64,000 bases of DNA from an uncultured Anaerococcus sp. (GTDB lineage Bacteria > Bacillota > Clostridia > Tissierellales > Peptoniphilaceae), in NCBI RefSeq assembly GCF_943912385.1, contig NZ_CALTTY010000001.1, positions 158,121 to 222,120 on the forward strand, read 5' to 3'. Numbering within the stretch: position 1 is the first letter of the stretch; each line of letters begins with the position of its first letter. The notes beneath the pieces were generated by a model. The model ran no database searches and was not told the DNA's origin. It was given only the letters and a program-made list of their open reading frames with translations. Both the position numbers and the translations under genes were made by a program. This document shows positions 24,241 to 33,054 of the stretch, one piece after another.

Positions 24241-25958
24241 TGAGATTATCAAATTATTATATGCCAACCTTGAGAGAAGATCCGGTTGATGCAGAAACAG
24301 CTAGTCATAAGTTGCTTGTTAGAGGTGCCTTTATCAGACAACAAGCTTCCGGGATCTACTCTTTCTTACCCTTAGGTAAGAAAGTTTTAAACAAGATTGA
24401 GGCCATAGTAAGAGATTCTATGGATAAGTTTGGAGCAATCGAAGTATCAACTTCAATTCTTCAGCCAAGACAAATTTGGGATGAGTCAACTAGGTGGGAG
24501 ACCTTCGGCCCAGAAATGTTTAAACTTAAGGATAGGCACGATAGGGAATACGCCCTAGGACCTACAGCAGAAGAATCTTTTGTAGACCTTATAAAGGATG
24601 AGTTAAATTCCTACAAGCAACTTCCCCTAAATCTCTATCAAATAGTAGATAAGTTTAGAGATGAAAAAAGACCTAGGTTTGGGATAAATAGGTCAAGGGA
24701 CTTCTTAATGAAAGATGCCTATACCTTTGATGAAGATAAGCAAGGTCTTGATAAATCCTATATGAATATGTGGAAGGCCTATGAGTATGCCTTTGATAAG
24801 ATGGATCTTGATTATAAGATTGTAGAAGGTGATACAGGTGCCATGGGAGGACATAAGTCCCACGAATTTATCGCTCTATCTGAAAGTGGTGAAGGAATTA
24901 TCCTATACACAGAAGGAAGTGACTCAGCCTATACTGACGAAAAGGCAAGAGCAGTAATTAAAGATCAAAGGGAAGAAGAAAAAGAACTGGACCTAGTAGA
25001 AACAAAAGATCAAAAAACAATAGAAGAAGTAAGCACATTTTTAAAAACAGATAGTAAAAGATGTGCCAAGGCCATTGACCTAATCGTAGAAGGTGAACCT
25101 GTCTTTGTCTTTGTACCAGGAGATAGGGAACTTAATATGGCAAAACTTATTTCTTACTTAAAGGTTCCTGAACATGAAATAGAGATGGCAGATGATCAAA
25201 CCATAGAAAAATATACTAAGGCAAAAGCTGGATACACTGGCCCTATAGGACTAGGAGAAGATGTTAGGGTTATAATCGATAAGTCCCTAACAAGGATAAA
25301 TAACCTCGTTGTGGGGGCAAACAAAGATGGCCACCACTATATAAATGCCAACTATGGTAGGGATTTTGAAGGTGAAGTCGCAGATGACCTAGTCCTTGCC
25401 AAAGAAGGTGATGAAGCTTTTGATGGGTCAGGAATATTTAAGGCTGCAAGAGGGATAGAAGTAGGAAATATATTCCAGCTAGGAACAAAATACTCCGAAG
25501 CCCTAGATGCTAATTTCCTAGATCAAAATGGAGTTTCTAAACCATTTATGATGGGTTCTTATGGTATCGGTATATCAAGGTCTATTTCTGCCATAGTCGA
25601 ACAATACCACGACGATAAGGGGATTATCTGGCCTACAAGTGTGGCTCCATTTGAAGTTATAATTACTCAAATTAAGGCAAACAATGAAGAACAAAAAGAT
25701 CTTGCTGAAAAAATCTATGAAGAATTTAAAAAGGCAGGGATTGATGTCCTTCTTGATGATAGAAAAGAACGTCCTGGTGTTAAATTTAACGACAGAGACC
25801 TCATAGGAATTCCATATAGGATTACAGTAGGTAAGGATGCAAGCGAGGAAGTTGTAGAGTATTCAACCAGAAAAGATATGGAAAATACCAAGATTGATTA
25901 CAAAGAAGCTATAAAGACCATTATCGAAAATATCCAAAATGATTTGGAAGATAAGTAG
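24240..25958 (+). CDS. proS: Prolyl-tRNA synthetase
   Basis: A 572-residue class II synthetase of the bacterial type. Motif 1 is near ASGIYSFLPLGKKVLNKIE, motif 2 is FRDEKRPRFGINRSRDFLMKDAYTF, and motif 3 is GSYGIGISRSISAIVEQ. The editing (INS) domain lies between motifs 2 and 3 (about 225-400, with KAIDLIVEGEPVFVFVPGDRE). The C-terminal anticodon domain has DVLLDDRKERPGVKFNDRDLIGIPYRI. It is coupled to tex, with GAGGAG about 15 bp upstream inside tex. Confidence 0.98.
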   Translation: MRLSNYYMPTLREDPVDAETASHKLLVRGAFIRQQASGIYSFLPLGKKVLNKIEAIVRDSMDKFGAIEVSTSILQPRQIWDESTRWETFGPEMFKLKDRHDREYALGPTAEESFVDLIKDELNSYKQLPLNLYQIVDKFRDEKRPRFGINRSRDFLMKDAYTFDEDKQGLDKSYMNMWKAYEYAFDKMDLDYKIVEGDTGAMGGHKSHEFIALSESGEGIILYTEGSDSAYTDEKARAVIKDQREEEKELDLVETKDQKTIEEVSTFLKTDSKRCAKAIDLIVEGEPVFVFVPGDRELNMAKLISYLKVPEHEIEMADDQTIEKYTKAKAGYTGPIGLGEDVRVIIDKSLTRINNLVVGANKDGHHYINANYGRDFEGEVADDLVLAKEGDEAFDGSGIFKAARGIEVGNIFQLGTKYSEALDANFLDQNGVSKPFMMGSYGIGISRSISAIVEQYHDDKGIIWPTSVAPFEVIITQIKANNEEQKDLAEKIYEEFKKAGIDVLLDDRKERPGVKFNDRDLIGIPYRITVGKDASEEVVEYSTRKDMENTKIDYKEAIKTIIENIQNDLEDK

Positions 25959-26019
25959 TATAATGGGTATGATAATAGTGAAGCGATATAAGAATTGGGT
26001 TTAACCCGAAGGAGAAATT

Positions 26020-26886
26020 ATGTTAGTTAATGCAAAAGAAATGTTAGACCTAGCCTATAAAAACGGCTATGCAATTGGACACTTTAATACAAACAACCTA
26101 GAATGGACCAAAGCAATCTTACTTGCAGCTGAAGAGAAGAAAACTGCTGTTATTATAGCAGCAAGTGAAGGTGCTTCAAAATACATGGGTGGTTTTAAAA
26201 CTGTAGCAGACCTTGTAAGAAATCTTCACGATAATCTTAATATTACAGTTCCAGTAGCAATCCATCTTGACCACGGTTCCTATGAGGGTGCCAAGGCTTG
26301 TATAGAAGCTGGTTTTACATCAGTAATGTTTGATGGATCTTCTTTCCCAATTGAAGAAAACCTAGAAAAAACTAAAGAAATTGTAAAACTTGCCCACGAA
26401 AAAGGCATCTCTGTAGAAGGAGAAGTTGGTGGTATCGGTGGTGAAGAAGATGGTATGACATCTGCAGGTGAACTTGCTGACGTTGAAGAATGTAAAAACC
26501 TAGCAGCTTGTGGCATTGACTTTTTAGCAGCTGGTATTGGTAATATCCACGGTGTTTACCCAGCTGACTGGCAGGGACTAAACTTTGACAGACTACAAGA
26601 AATTTCTGATGCTGTAAACATGCCAATAGTTCTTCACGGTGGTACAGGTATTCCTGATGACCAAGTTAAAAAAGCGATTAGCATGGGTGTTTCAAAGATA
26701 AATGTAAACACAGAATGCCAAATCGAATTTGCTGAAACTACAAGAAAATATATCGAAGAAGGAAAAGATAAAGAAGGTAAAGGCTTTGACCCAAGAAAAC
26801 TTCTTCTTCCTGGGACAAATGCTGTTCAAGCTAAAGTAGAAGAAAAAATCGATATGTTTGGTAGCGAAAACAGTGCTAACAAATAA
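26020..26886 (+). CDS. fba: Class II fructose-1,6-bisphosphate aldolase
   Basis: Zinc-dependent glycolytic aldolase, 288 residues. Visible motifs are AIGHFNTNNLEWTKAIL, the catalytic and zinc segment IHLDHGSYEGAKACIEAGFTSVMFDGS, the glycine-rich EGEVGGIGGEEDG, a zinc His in GIGNIHGVYP and phosphate-binding VLHGGTGIPDDQV. AAGGAG precedes the ATG. The near-palindrome GGGTT-T-AACCC (25997-26007) lies next to this ribosome site. It is followed by a GC hairpin. Confidence 0.96.
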   Translation: MLVNAKEMLDLAYKNGYAIGHFNTNNLEWTKAILLAAEEKKTAVIIAASEGASKYMGGFKTVADLVRNLHDNLNITVPVAIHLDHGSYEGAKACIEAGFTSVMFDGSSFPIEENLEKTKEIVKLAHEKGISVEGEVGGIGGEEDGMTSAGELADVEECKNLAACGIDFLAAGIGNIHGVYPADWQGLNFDRLQEISDAVNMPIVLHGGTGIPDDQVKKAISMGVSKINVNTECQIEFAETTRKYIEEGKDKEGKGFDPRKLLLPGTNAVQAKVEEKIDMFGSENSANK

Positions 26887-26895
26887 TAACTTGTT

Positions 26896-26916
26896 AAGGG
26901 GCCTTAGTGCCCCTTT
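26896..26916 (+). terminator. Hairpin after fba
   Basis: AAGGGGC pairs with GCCCCTT around CTTAGT. Only TTT follows, so termination before rho may be partial. Confidence 0.65.
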
Positions 26917-26928
26917 AGTGTATTTATT

Positions 26929-28236
26929 ATGGAAAATTTAAAAGATAAAAAACTAGTTAAATTAAGAGAAATCGCTAAAGAATTAGGGATAGGATCAATT
27001 AGTAAATACAGAAAAGATGAGTTAATAAAGCTTATAGAAGAAGAAAATGAAAAGATAGACGAAGAGAAAAAAGAGGCCAGGGAAAATGACCTGGGAGCGA
27101 AGTTTGACTGCGATGGAATTTTAGAAATCCTCCCAGATGGTTTTGGTTTTTTAAGAACCCAGCTTTATGAATCAGGCGATGACGATATATATGTACCTCC
27201 AAAGCAAATCAAGATGTTTAGGCTTAAAACAGGTGACTACATAGAAGGTATTGCTAGAGAAAAACACGACAAAGATAAATTTTCTCCCTTAATTTTTGTA
27301 TCGACAGTTAACGGAATAAAACCTGCTGACGCATATAACAGAGAGCTTTTTGAAGATTTAACCCCAATATACCCAAATCAAAGACTAAGTCTTGAAACTG
27401 ATCCTAAGTCAATATCATCAAGAATTATTGATGTAATAAGCCCTATAGGTAGGGGGCAAAGGGGATTAATTGTTTCCCAACCCAAGGCAGGAAAGACAAC
27501 CCTAATAAAAGAAATTGAGAGGTCTTTAGAGAAAAACTATGATGACTTAAAAATTATAGTTCTATTGATAGATGAGAGACCAGAAGAAGTTACTGATTTT
27601 ATTAGGTTTGTAAACGAGTATAGGGATCCTGAAAATATCCTTATGAGAACTGAGGTTGCCGCATCAACATTTGATATGCCACCCCAAAACCATATTGATA
27701 TAGCAGAGATGGTCTTAGAAAGAGCAAAAAGATTTGTAGAAGAAAAGAAGGATGTTGTAATCCTCCTTGATTCTATTACAAGGCTTGCTAGGGCCTATAA
27801 TATCATGACTCCCATGTCAGGAAGAACCCTATCAGGAGGTCTTGATCCACTAGCCCTAGTTGGTCCAAAGCAATTTTTCGGTGCAGCAAGAAATATAGAA
27901 GATGGTGGGTCACTTACAATTCTTGCCACAGCCCTTGTAGATACTGGTTCAAGGATGGATGATATGATCTTTGAAGAATTTAAAGGCACAGGCAATATGG
28001 AAGTCCATCTTGACAGGCGCCTATCCAACAGGAGGATTTTCCCAGCTATAAATATAGAAAAATCATCAACCAGGCGTGATGACCTTCTCCTTACTAAGGA
28101 AGAAATGGAAGCAATATATAAGCTTAGAAAGTCTGACCTTGATACAACTGAATCAATAATTGAATTAATCGATTGGATAAAAAGAAGTAAGTCTAACAAG
28201 CAGTTTATAGACTTGATAAATCGCTCCCTTAAATAA
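26929..28236 (+). CDS. rho: Transcription termination factor Rho
   Basis: Hexameric RNA-dependent ATPase. The 435-residue protein has an N-terminal Rho_N helical domain (about 1-45), a cold-shock-type RNA-binding domain (CDGILEILPDGFGFLR...DDIYVPPKQI) and a RecA-like core. The core has the P-loop SQPKAGKTTLIKE, the DERPEEVTDF segment and the Q-loop area LARAYN. No good ribosome site precedes the ATG, which starts 13 bp after the fba hairpin. It is followed by rpmE, a common order in Bacillota. Confidence 0.97.
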   Translation: MENLKDKKLVKLREIAKELGIGSISKYRKDELIKLIEEENEKIDEEKKEARENDLGAKFDCDGILEILPDGFGFLRTQLYESGDDDIYVPPKQIKMFRLKTGDYIEGIAREKHDKDKFSPLIFVSTVNGIKPADAYNRELFEDLTPIYPNQRLSLETDPKSISSRIIDVISPIGRGQRGLIVSQPKAGKTTLIKEIERSLEKNYDDLKIIVLLIDERPEEVTDFIRFVNEYRDPENILMRTEVAASTFDMPPQNHIDIAEMVLERAKRFVEEKKDVVILLDSITRLARAYNIMTPMSGRTLSGGLDPLALVGPKQFFGAARNIEDGGSLTILATALVDTGSRMDDMIFEEFKGTGNMEVHLDRRLSNRRIFPAINIEKSSTRRDDLLLTKEEMEAIYKLRKSDLDTTESIIELIDWIKRSKSNKQFIDLINRSLK

Positions 28237-28237
28237 C

Positions 28238-28265
28238 TTGAATTGATAGTATAAGCAGGTATAAT
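28238..28265 (+). promoter_or_regulatory. Promoter of rpmE
   Basis: TTGAAT (28238-28243), 16 bp, perfect TATAAT (28260-28265), in the gap after rho. Confidence 0.6.
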
Positions 28266-28302
28266 TTATATTGCTTATTGAAATGGAAAATAGAGGTGAA
28301 TT

Positions 28303-28506
28303 ATGAATAAAGAATTACATCCAGAATATCACCAAGCTAAAGTAACTTGTATGTCATGTGGCAACGAGTTTACTGTTGGTTCAACAGAAGAAGAAATCAA
28401 AGTAGAAGTTTGCAACAATTGTCACCCATTCTACTCTGGTAAACAAAGAACTGCTGAACGTGGTGGTAAGGTAGAAAGATTTAACAAAAAATACGGTAGA
28501 AAATAA
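28303..28506 (+). CDS. rpmE: 50S ribosomal protein L31 (zinc form)
   Basis: 67 residues. It begins MNKELHPEYHQAKVTCMSCGNEF and has a second pair CNNCHPFYSGKQ. The four cysteines (CxxC...CxxC) mark the zinc-binding C+ type of L31 rather than the zinc-free paralogue induced in zinc starvation. A perfect terminator follows. Confidence 0.97.
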   Translation: MNKELHPEYHQAKVTCMSCGNEFTVGSTEEEIKVEVCNNCHPFYSGKQRTAERGGKVERFNKKYGRK

Positions 28507-28519
28507 TAGTATTAAAAAC

Positions 28520-28548
28520 AATAAGGTAAGGCAACTTACCTTATTTTT
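28520..28548 (+). terminator. Terminator after rpmE
   Basis: ATAAGGTAAG pairs with CTTACCTTAT around a GCAA tetraloop, then T5. Confidence 0.93.
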
Positions 28549-28558
28549 GTGTAAAATA

Positions 28559-29353
28559 ATGAAAATATCAGACTTTTTAAAAATAGATTATGATACTAGC
28601 CTTATTTCTCTATCCTATATATTAGATAAGAGTAAGTCTTTTATCCTAATGAATCAAAATTATAAACTAAATAAGAAGCAAAGTGATAGATTAAATGATA
28701 TAATAAGTAAGAGAAGAAAATCTTATCCCCTCCAATATGCTATAGGTGAGTGGGAATTTTATAACTTAAGACTCAAGGTGGATGAAAGAGCCTTGATACC
28801 AAGGTTTGAAACAGAGATAATAGTTGACTACTTGATAAAAGCTCCAATAAAAAAAGATAAGATCTTAGATATAGGAACAGGTTCAGGAGCTATTGCCCTA
28901 AGCCTTGCTAAAAATATTAGAGGATCTTTTGTAATAGGATCGGATATAGAAGAAAAAGCCCTAGATCTTGCCCGTGAAAATAAAGAATTTACAGGAGTTA
29001 AAAATATTGATTTCATTAAGTCAGACTTATTTGGTGCTATAAGTGATAAGTATGACCTTATAATATCAAACCCACCTTATATAAATAAAAAAGACTATGA
29101 CAGCCTTGATGAAATCCTCTATTTTGAGCCAAAATCAGCCTTATATGGTGGGGAAGATGGCCTTGATTTTTATAGGAAAATTATAGGTAAGGCAAACTCC
29201 TACTTAAATTCTGGGGGATACTTAGTTTTTGAAATAGGCTATGATCAAAGAGAGATTTTAAATAAACTTTTGAGAGAAAAAGGCTTTATAAACATAAAAA
29301 ACATAAAAGATTTTAATGATTTTGATAGGTTTATTATTGCACAGAAAGGATAG
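28559..29353 (+). CDS. prmC: Peptide chain release factor N5-glutamine methyltransferase
   Basis: Methylates the GGQ glutamine of RF1 and RF2. From the ATG at 28559 it has 264 residues; a TTG at 28547 would add four but overlaps the rpmE terminator. The methyltransferase core shows IPRFETEIIVDYL, ILDIGTGSGAIALSLA (SAM site) and the hallmark NPPYINKKDYDSL. It lies directly before its substrate gene prfA, 3 bp away, as in many bacteria. Confidence 0.95.
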   Translation: MKISDFLKIDYDTSLISLSYILDKSKSFILMNQNYKLNKKQSDRLNDIISKRRKSYPLQYAIGEWEFYNLRLKVDERALIPRFETEIIVDYLIKAPIKKDKILDIGTGSGAIALSLAKNIRGSFVIGSDIEEKALDLARENKEFTGVKNIDFIKSDLFGAISDKYDLIISNPPYINKKDYDSLDEILYFEPKSALYGGEDGLDFYRKIIGKANSYLNSGGYLVFEIGYDQREILNKLLREKGFINIKNIKDFNDFDRFIIAQKG

Positions 29354-29356
29354 ACA

Positions 29357-30433
29357 ATGTTTGAAAATTTAGAACATGTTAAAGAAAATTATAAGCAGCT
29401 AGAATTAAAACTTGCTGACCCTGTTGTTTTAGCAGACATGGACCAGTTTAGGAAGGTATCCAAAGAATATAATTCCTTAAAACCTATAGTAGAAAAGTAT
29501 GACGAAATTAAAAATGCTGAAGACACTATAGAAGAAAACCAAGAATTATTAGAAGTCGCTGAAGACCAGGAGATGATTGATATGCTCAAGGAAGAAATTG
29601 ATGAAAATAAATCAAACCTTGAAGTATTTAAAGACGAGATGCAAATCCTACTTATCCCAAAAGACCCAAATGATGAAAAAGACGTAATAGTTGAAGTAAG
29701 ACCAGGGGCTGGCGGAGATGAGGCAGGTCTTTTCGCAGGTGATTTATACAGGATGTATAATATGTATGCAGATAAAGCAGGCTTTAAAACAGAAGATATC
29801 GAAGTTAATACCCAAGGAGTTGGCGGGATCAAGGATGCTACCTTCGTAGTAAGGGGGGAAGGTGCATATTCTAAATTAAAATATGAATCAGGTGTTCACA
29901 GGGTTCAAAGGGTGCCAGAAACAGAATCTGGTGGTAGAATCCACACCTCCACAGCCACTGTTGCAGTCCTTCCAGAAGTTGATGAAGTAGAACTTCACAT
30001 CGACCCAAATGATATCAGAACTGACGTATACAGGTCTTCTGGTAATGGTGGTCAATCTGTAAATACTACAGACTCTGCTGTTAGACTTACCCACATTCCT
30101 ACAGGCCTTGTGGTAGCCATCCAAGATGAGAAAAGTCAGATTAAAAACAAGGAAAAGGCTATGAGAGTCCTAAGAGCAAGGCTATATGAGCTTGAAGAAG
30201 AAAAGAGAAATAAGGAAATAGCAGACGATAGAAAAAGTCAGGTAGGTACAGGAGATAGGTCTGAAAGAATCAGAACCTATAACTTCCCACAAGGTAGGAT
30301 TACCGACCACAGGATTAATAAAACTGTCTACCAGCTAGATGACTTCCTAAACGGAGATATAGAAGATATGATAAATTCTCTAATAGCTGAAGATCAGACA
30401 AGAAAGCTTGAAAAAATCGGCGAGGAGGAATAA
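29357..30433 (+). CDS. prfA: Peptide chain release factor 1
   Basis: Recognises UAA and UAG stops. The 358-residue protein has an N-terminal helical domain, then VRPGAGGDEAGLFAGDLYRMY, the codon-recognition region before SGVHRVQRVPETESGGRIHTSTATVAVLPE, and the catalytic GGQ in SSGNGGQSVNTTDSAVR. A normal RF1 implies that UAG is read as stop in this organism, relevant to the interrupted ypfJ-like gene. The gene follows prmC and its stop abuts the next gene's TTG. Confidence 0.97.
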   Translation: MFENLEHVKENYKQLELKLADPVVLADMDQFRKVSKEYNSLKPIVEKYDEIKNAEDTIEENQELLEVAEDQEMIDMLKEEIDENKSNLEVFKDEMQILLIPKDPNDEKDVIVEVRPGAGGDEAGLFAGDLYRMYNMYADKAGFKTEDIEVNTQGVGGIKDATFVVRGEGAYSKLKYESGVHRVQRVPETESGGRIHTSTATVAVLPEVDEVELHIDPNDIRTDVYRSSGNGGQSVNTTDSAVRLTHIPTGLVVAIQDEKSQIKNKEKAMRVLRARLYELEEEKRNKEIADDRKSQVGTGDRSERIRTYNFPQGRITDHRINKTVYQLDDFLNGDIEDMINSLIAEDQTRKLEKIGEEE

Positions 30434-31372
30434 TTGTTTGATTTTTTGGCGAAAAGATTTGTAAAGGACTATAAGAATATCGAGAACCCACAGGTAAGGC
30501 TTAATTTAATCAGCCTATCTTCCATAATAGGCATAGGAATGAATATCCTTCTATTCCTATCAAAGATACTCCTAGGATTTTTTACAAGGTCCACAGCAAT
30601 CTTAAATGACGCCTTCAATAACTTATCAGATTCTATAGTTTCAATCATGTCCCTTGTAGGGTCAAGTTTTTCAAAAAAACCTGCCGATGAAGACCATCCC
30701 TTTGGCCACGGCAGGGTTGAGTATGTAGTTGCTCTCCTCGTAACTATAGTAATTATGTATGTGGGAGTTAATTTATTTATAAACTCAGCCAAAAGTTTTA
30801 ACGAAAAAAATCCAAATGGTCTAAGTTTATTATCCTTTATAGTTCTTTTTGCTGGAATTTTAATCAAGGTTTACATGTACTTTCTTAACAAAAAGCTATA
30901 CAAGGAGCTTGAATCTGACCTTAACCTTGGTGTTTTGCTTGATGCAAGAAATGATATTATTTCAACAACAGTTATAATCCTAGGAGTATTTTTACAAAGA
31001 TATGTTAGTTTTAACCTAGATGCCGCCATGGGTATTGTTGTTGCATTCTTTGTAACTAAGCCAGGTATAGACCTCTTTAATGAGACTGTAGGTTACCTTT
31101 TAGGTCAAAGAATTGATAGAGACGTAGAAGAGAAAATTAAAAAAATTCTCTTAAGTGGTGAGTATATAATAGGCTTCCACCACCTAGACATCCACCAATA
31201 CGGCAGGGGCCACATAGGAGGGTCTTGCCATGTGGAAGTACCAGGAAACCTAACTGTAGCAGAACTTCATAAAGAAATTGACCACATAGAAAAAGAAATT
31301 TTAAAAAATACAGGGATAATCATAACCCTACATGCAGACCCAACCTACAATATCCTAGTTAAAGAAGGTTAA
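30434..31372 (+). CDS. Cation diffusion facilitator family transporter
   Basis: 312 residues, with a TTG start chosen because GAGGAGG lies 5-6 bp before it. About six membrane segments carry the CDF metal sites: NDAFNNLSDSIVS in TM2 and LDARNDIISTTVII in TM5, with HPFGHGRVEY in the TM2-3 loop. A cytosolic C-terminal domain (about 205-312) follows, with GFHHLDIHQYGRGHIGGSCHVEV. It probably exports a divalent metal (Zn, Mn or Fe); which one cannot be said. It belongs to the prmC-prfA-CDF-sua5-upp-murA-recD2-comF string with almost no gaps. Confidence 0.9.
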   Translation: MFDFLAKRFVKDYKNIENPQVRLNLISLSSIIGIGMNILLFLSKILLGFFTRSTAILNDAFNNLSDSIVSIMSLVGSSFSKKPADEDHPFGHGRVEYVVALLVTIVIMYVGVNLFINSAKSFNEKNPNGLSLLSFIVLFAGILIKVYMYFLNKKLYKELESDLNLGVLLDARNDIISTTVIILGVFLQRYVSFNLDAAMGIVVAFFVTKPGIDLFNETVGYLLGQRIDRDVEEKIKKILLSGEYIIGFHHLDIHQYGRGHIGGSCHVEVPGNLTVAELHKEIDHIEKEILKNTGIIITLHADPTYNILVKEG

Positions 31373-32407
31373 ATGAAAACTGAAATTTTAAAAATTGATA
31401 GAAAAAACATAAATAAAACATATATAAAAAAAGCTGCAAGCTTAATAAATAATGGAAAAATAGTAGCTTTTCCAACTGAGACAGTCTATGGACTCGGTGC
31501 GGACGGATTAAATGATAAGGCTGTGAGGAAGATATTTAAAGCAAAAAAGAGACCTGCTGATAATCCTCTAATCCTTCATATTTCAGATATTGATATGGTA
31601 GATGACCTAGTAGAAGAAGTTAATGAAAATCATAAAAAACTTTTTGACCTACGGCCAGGACCAATGACTTTAATCTTTAAAAAATCAAAGTTAATTCCTG
31701 ATACCGTCACAGCTGGCGGAGGTACCGTAGCTATAAGATTTCCAGCAGATGAAGTGGCAAGATCTTTAATAGCTGAAGCAAAAACACCCATAGCAGCCCC
31801 ATCAGCCAACCTTTCTGGCAGGCCATCTCCTACTAAAGCAAGTGATGTCCACCAGGATATGGAAGGCACTATACCCCTAATCCTTGATGGGGGTGAGGCA
31901 AAGATAGGGATCGAATCTACAGTTATTGACCTATCAGAAGAAATTCCTATCATTTTAAGGCCAGGATTTTATACTTACGAGCACTTAAGAAAAATCCTTC
32001 CTGAGATAAGGCTTGACGATAGTCTTATAGATTCGACTAAGACACCTAAATCTCCAGGACAAAAATATAAGCACTACGCTCCAAAGGCAAAGCTTAGAGT
32101 TTTTATAGGAGAAAGGGTGGGCGATTATCTTTTAGACCTTGCTAGTACTTACGAAAAAGAAGGAATGAAAGTTGGCATCCTTGCCTTTGAAGATGATAAG
32201 GCTAAATTTAAAGACTATCCCTTTATTTCCCTAGGTTTAAGGGATGATCTTGTAAAAATGAGCCAGGTCTTATTTTCTTCGCTTAGAGAGATGGATAGGC
32301 TGGGAGTTGATATAATTCTTGCTGAAGGTGTTAGAGAAAATCATCTGGGTAAGAGTATAATGAATAGGATGAAAAAAGCAGCAGCTTATGATGTAAATTA
32401 TATATAG
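31373..32407 (+). CDS. L-threonylcarbamoyladenylate synthase (Sua5 type)
   Basis: Makes the TC-AMP intermediate for t6A37 in ANN-decoding tRNAs. The 344-residue protein has the YrdC core (about 1-200: GKIVAFPTETVYGLGADG, KKRPADNPLILHI, APSANLSGRPSPT, ESTVIDL). A C-terminal Sua5 domain is joined by the linker SPGQKYKHYAPKA, which identifies the long form. The ATG directly follows the preceding stop. Confidence 0.95.
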   Translation: MKTEILKIDRKNINKTYIKKAASLINNGKIVAFPTETVYGLGADGLNDKAVRKIFKAKKRPADNPLILHISDIDMVDDLVEEVNENHKKLFDLRPGPMTLIFKKSKLIPDTVTAGGGTVAIRFPADEVARSLIAEAKTPIAAPSANLSGRPSPTKASDVHQDMEGTIPLILDGGEAKIGIESTVIDLSEEIPIILRPGFYTYEHLRKILPEIRLDDSLIDSTKTPKSPGQKYKHYAPKAKLRVFIGERVGDYLLDLASTYEKEGMKVGILAFEDDKAKFKDYPFISLGLRDDLVKMSQVLFSSLREMDRLGVDIILAEGVRENHLGKSIMNRMKKAAAYDVNYI

Positions 32408-32415
32408 GAGTAGAT

Positions 32416-33045
32416 ATGAAAAATGTAAGAGTATTAGACCATCCGGTTATTAAACATAAAATTACTATGCTAAGAGATAAAAATACTGGTTCAAATGAAT
32501 TCAGGTCCTTGGTTACAGAAATAGCTATGATGCTTGCTTATGAAGCAACAAAAGACCTAGAAGTTGAAGAATATGAAGTAAAAACACCAGTAACAAATAC
32601 AACAGGCTTCAGGCTAACTGGTAAAAAGCTTGGTATAGTTCCTATCCTGAGGGCAGGACTTGGGATGGTTGATGGAGTTTTAGCAGTCATTCCAGCAGCC
32701 AAGATTGGTCACATAGGTATGTATAGAAATGAACAAACCTTACAACCTGTGGAATACTACTGCAAACTTCCTAGTGATGTTGAAAATAGGGATATCCTTG
32801 TTATCGACCCTATGCTTGCTACAGGGGGATCAGCCTCCGATGCCATAGATAGACTTAAAGAATATGGATGTAGGTCCATAAAACTTTTATCTATAATAGC
32901 TGCTCCTGAAGCTTTTGAATTATTAGAAGAAAAACATCCAGACGTAGAAATATTTATAGCCCAATTAGATGAAAAACTAAACGAAGATGGTTATATAGTA
33001 CCAGGTCTTGGTGATGCTGGTGACAGATTATTCGGAACTAAGTAG
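32416..33045 (+). CDS. upp: Uracil phosphoribosyltransferase
   Basis: Salvages uracil to UMP with PRPP. The 209-residue protein, the family's usual size, shows HKITMLRDKNTGSNEFR, VPILRAGLGMVDG, and the PRPP loop VIDPMLATGGSASDAI, ending VPGLGDAGDRLFGTK. The SD is TAGGAG. Confidence 0.97.
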   Translation: MKNVRVLDHPVIKHKITMLRDKNTGSNEFRSLVTEIAMMLAYEATKDLEVEEYEVKTPVTNTTGFRLTGKKLGIVPILRAGLGMVDGVLAVIPAAKIGHIGMYRNEQTLQPVEYYCKLPSDVENRDILVIDPMLATGGSASDAIDRLKEYGCRSIKLLSIIAAPEAFELLEEKHPDVEIFIAQLDEKLNEDGYIVPGLGDAGDRLFGTK

Positions 33046-33054
33046 GAAATAGAT

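Noticed and set aside
24240..25958. T-box control of proS
   Set aside because: proS starts inside the tex stop codon with no leader in which a T-box could lie.
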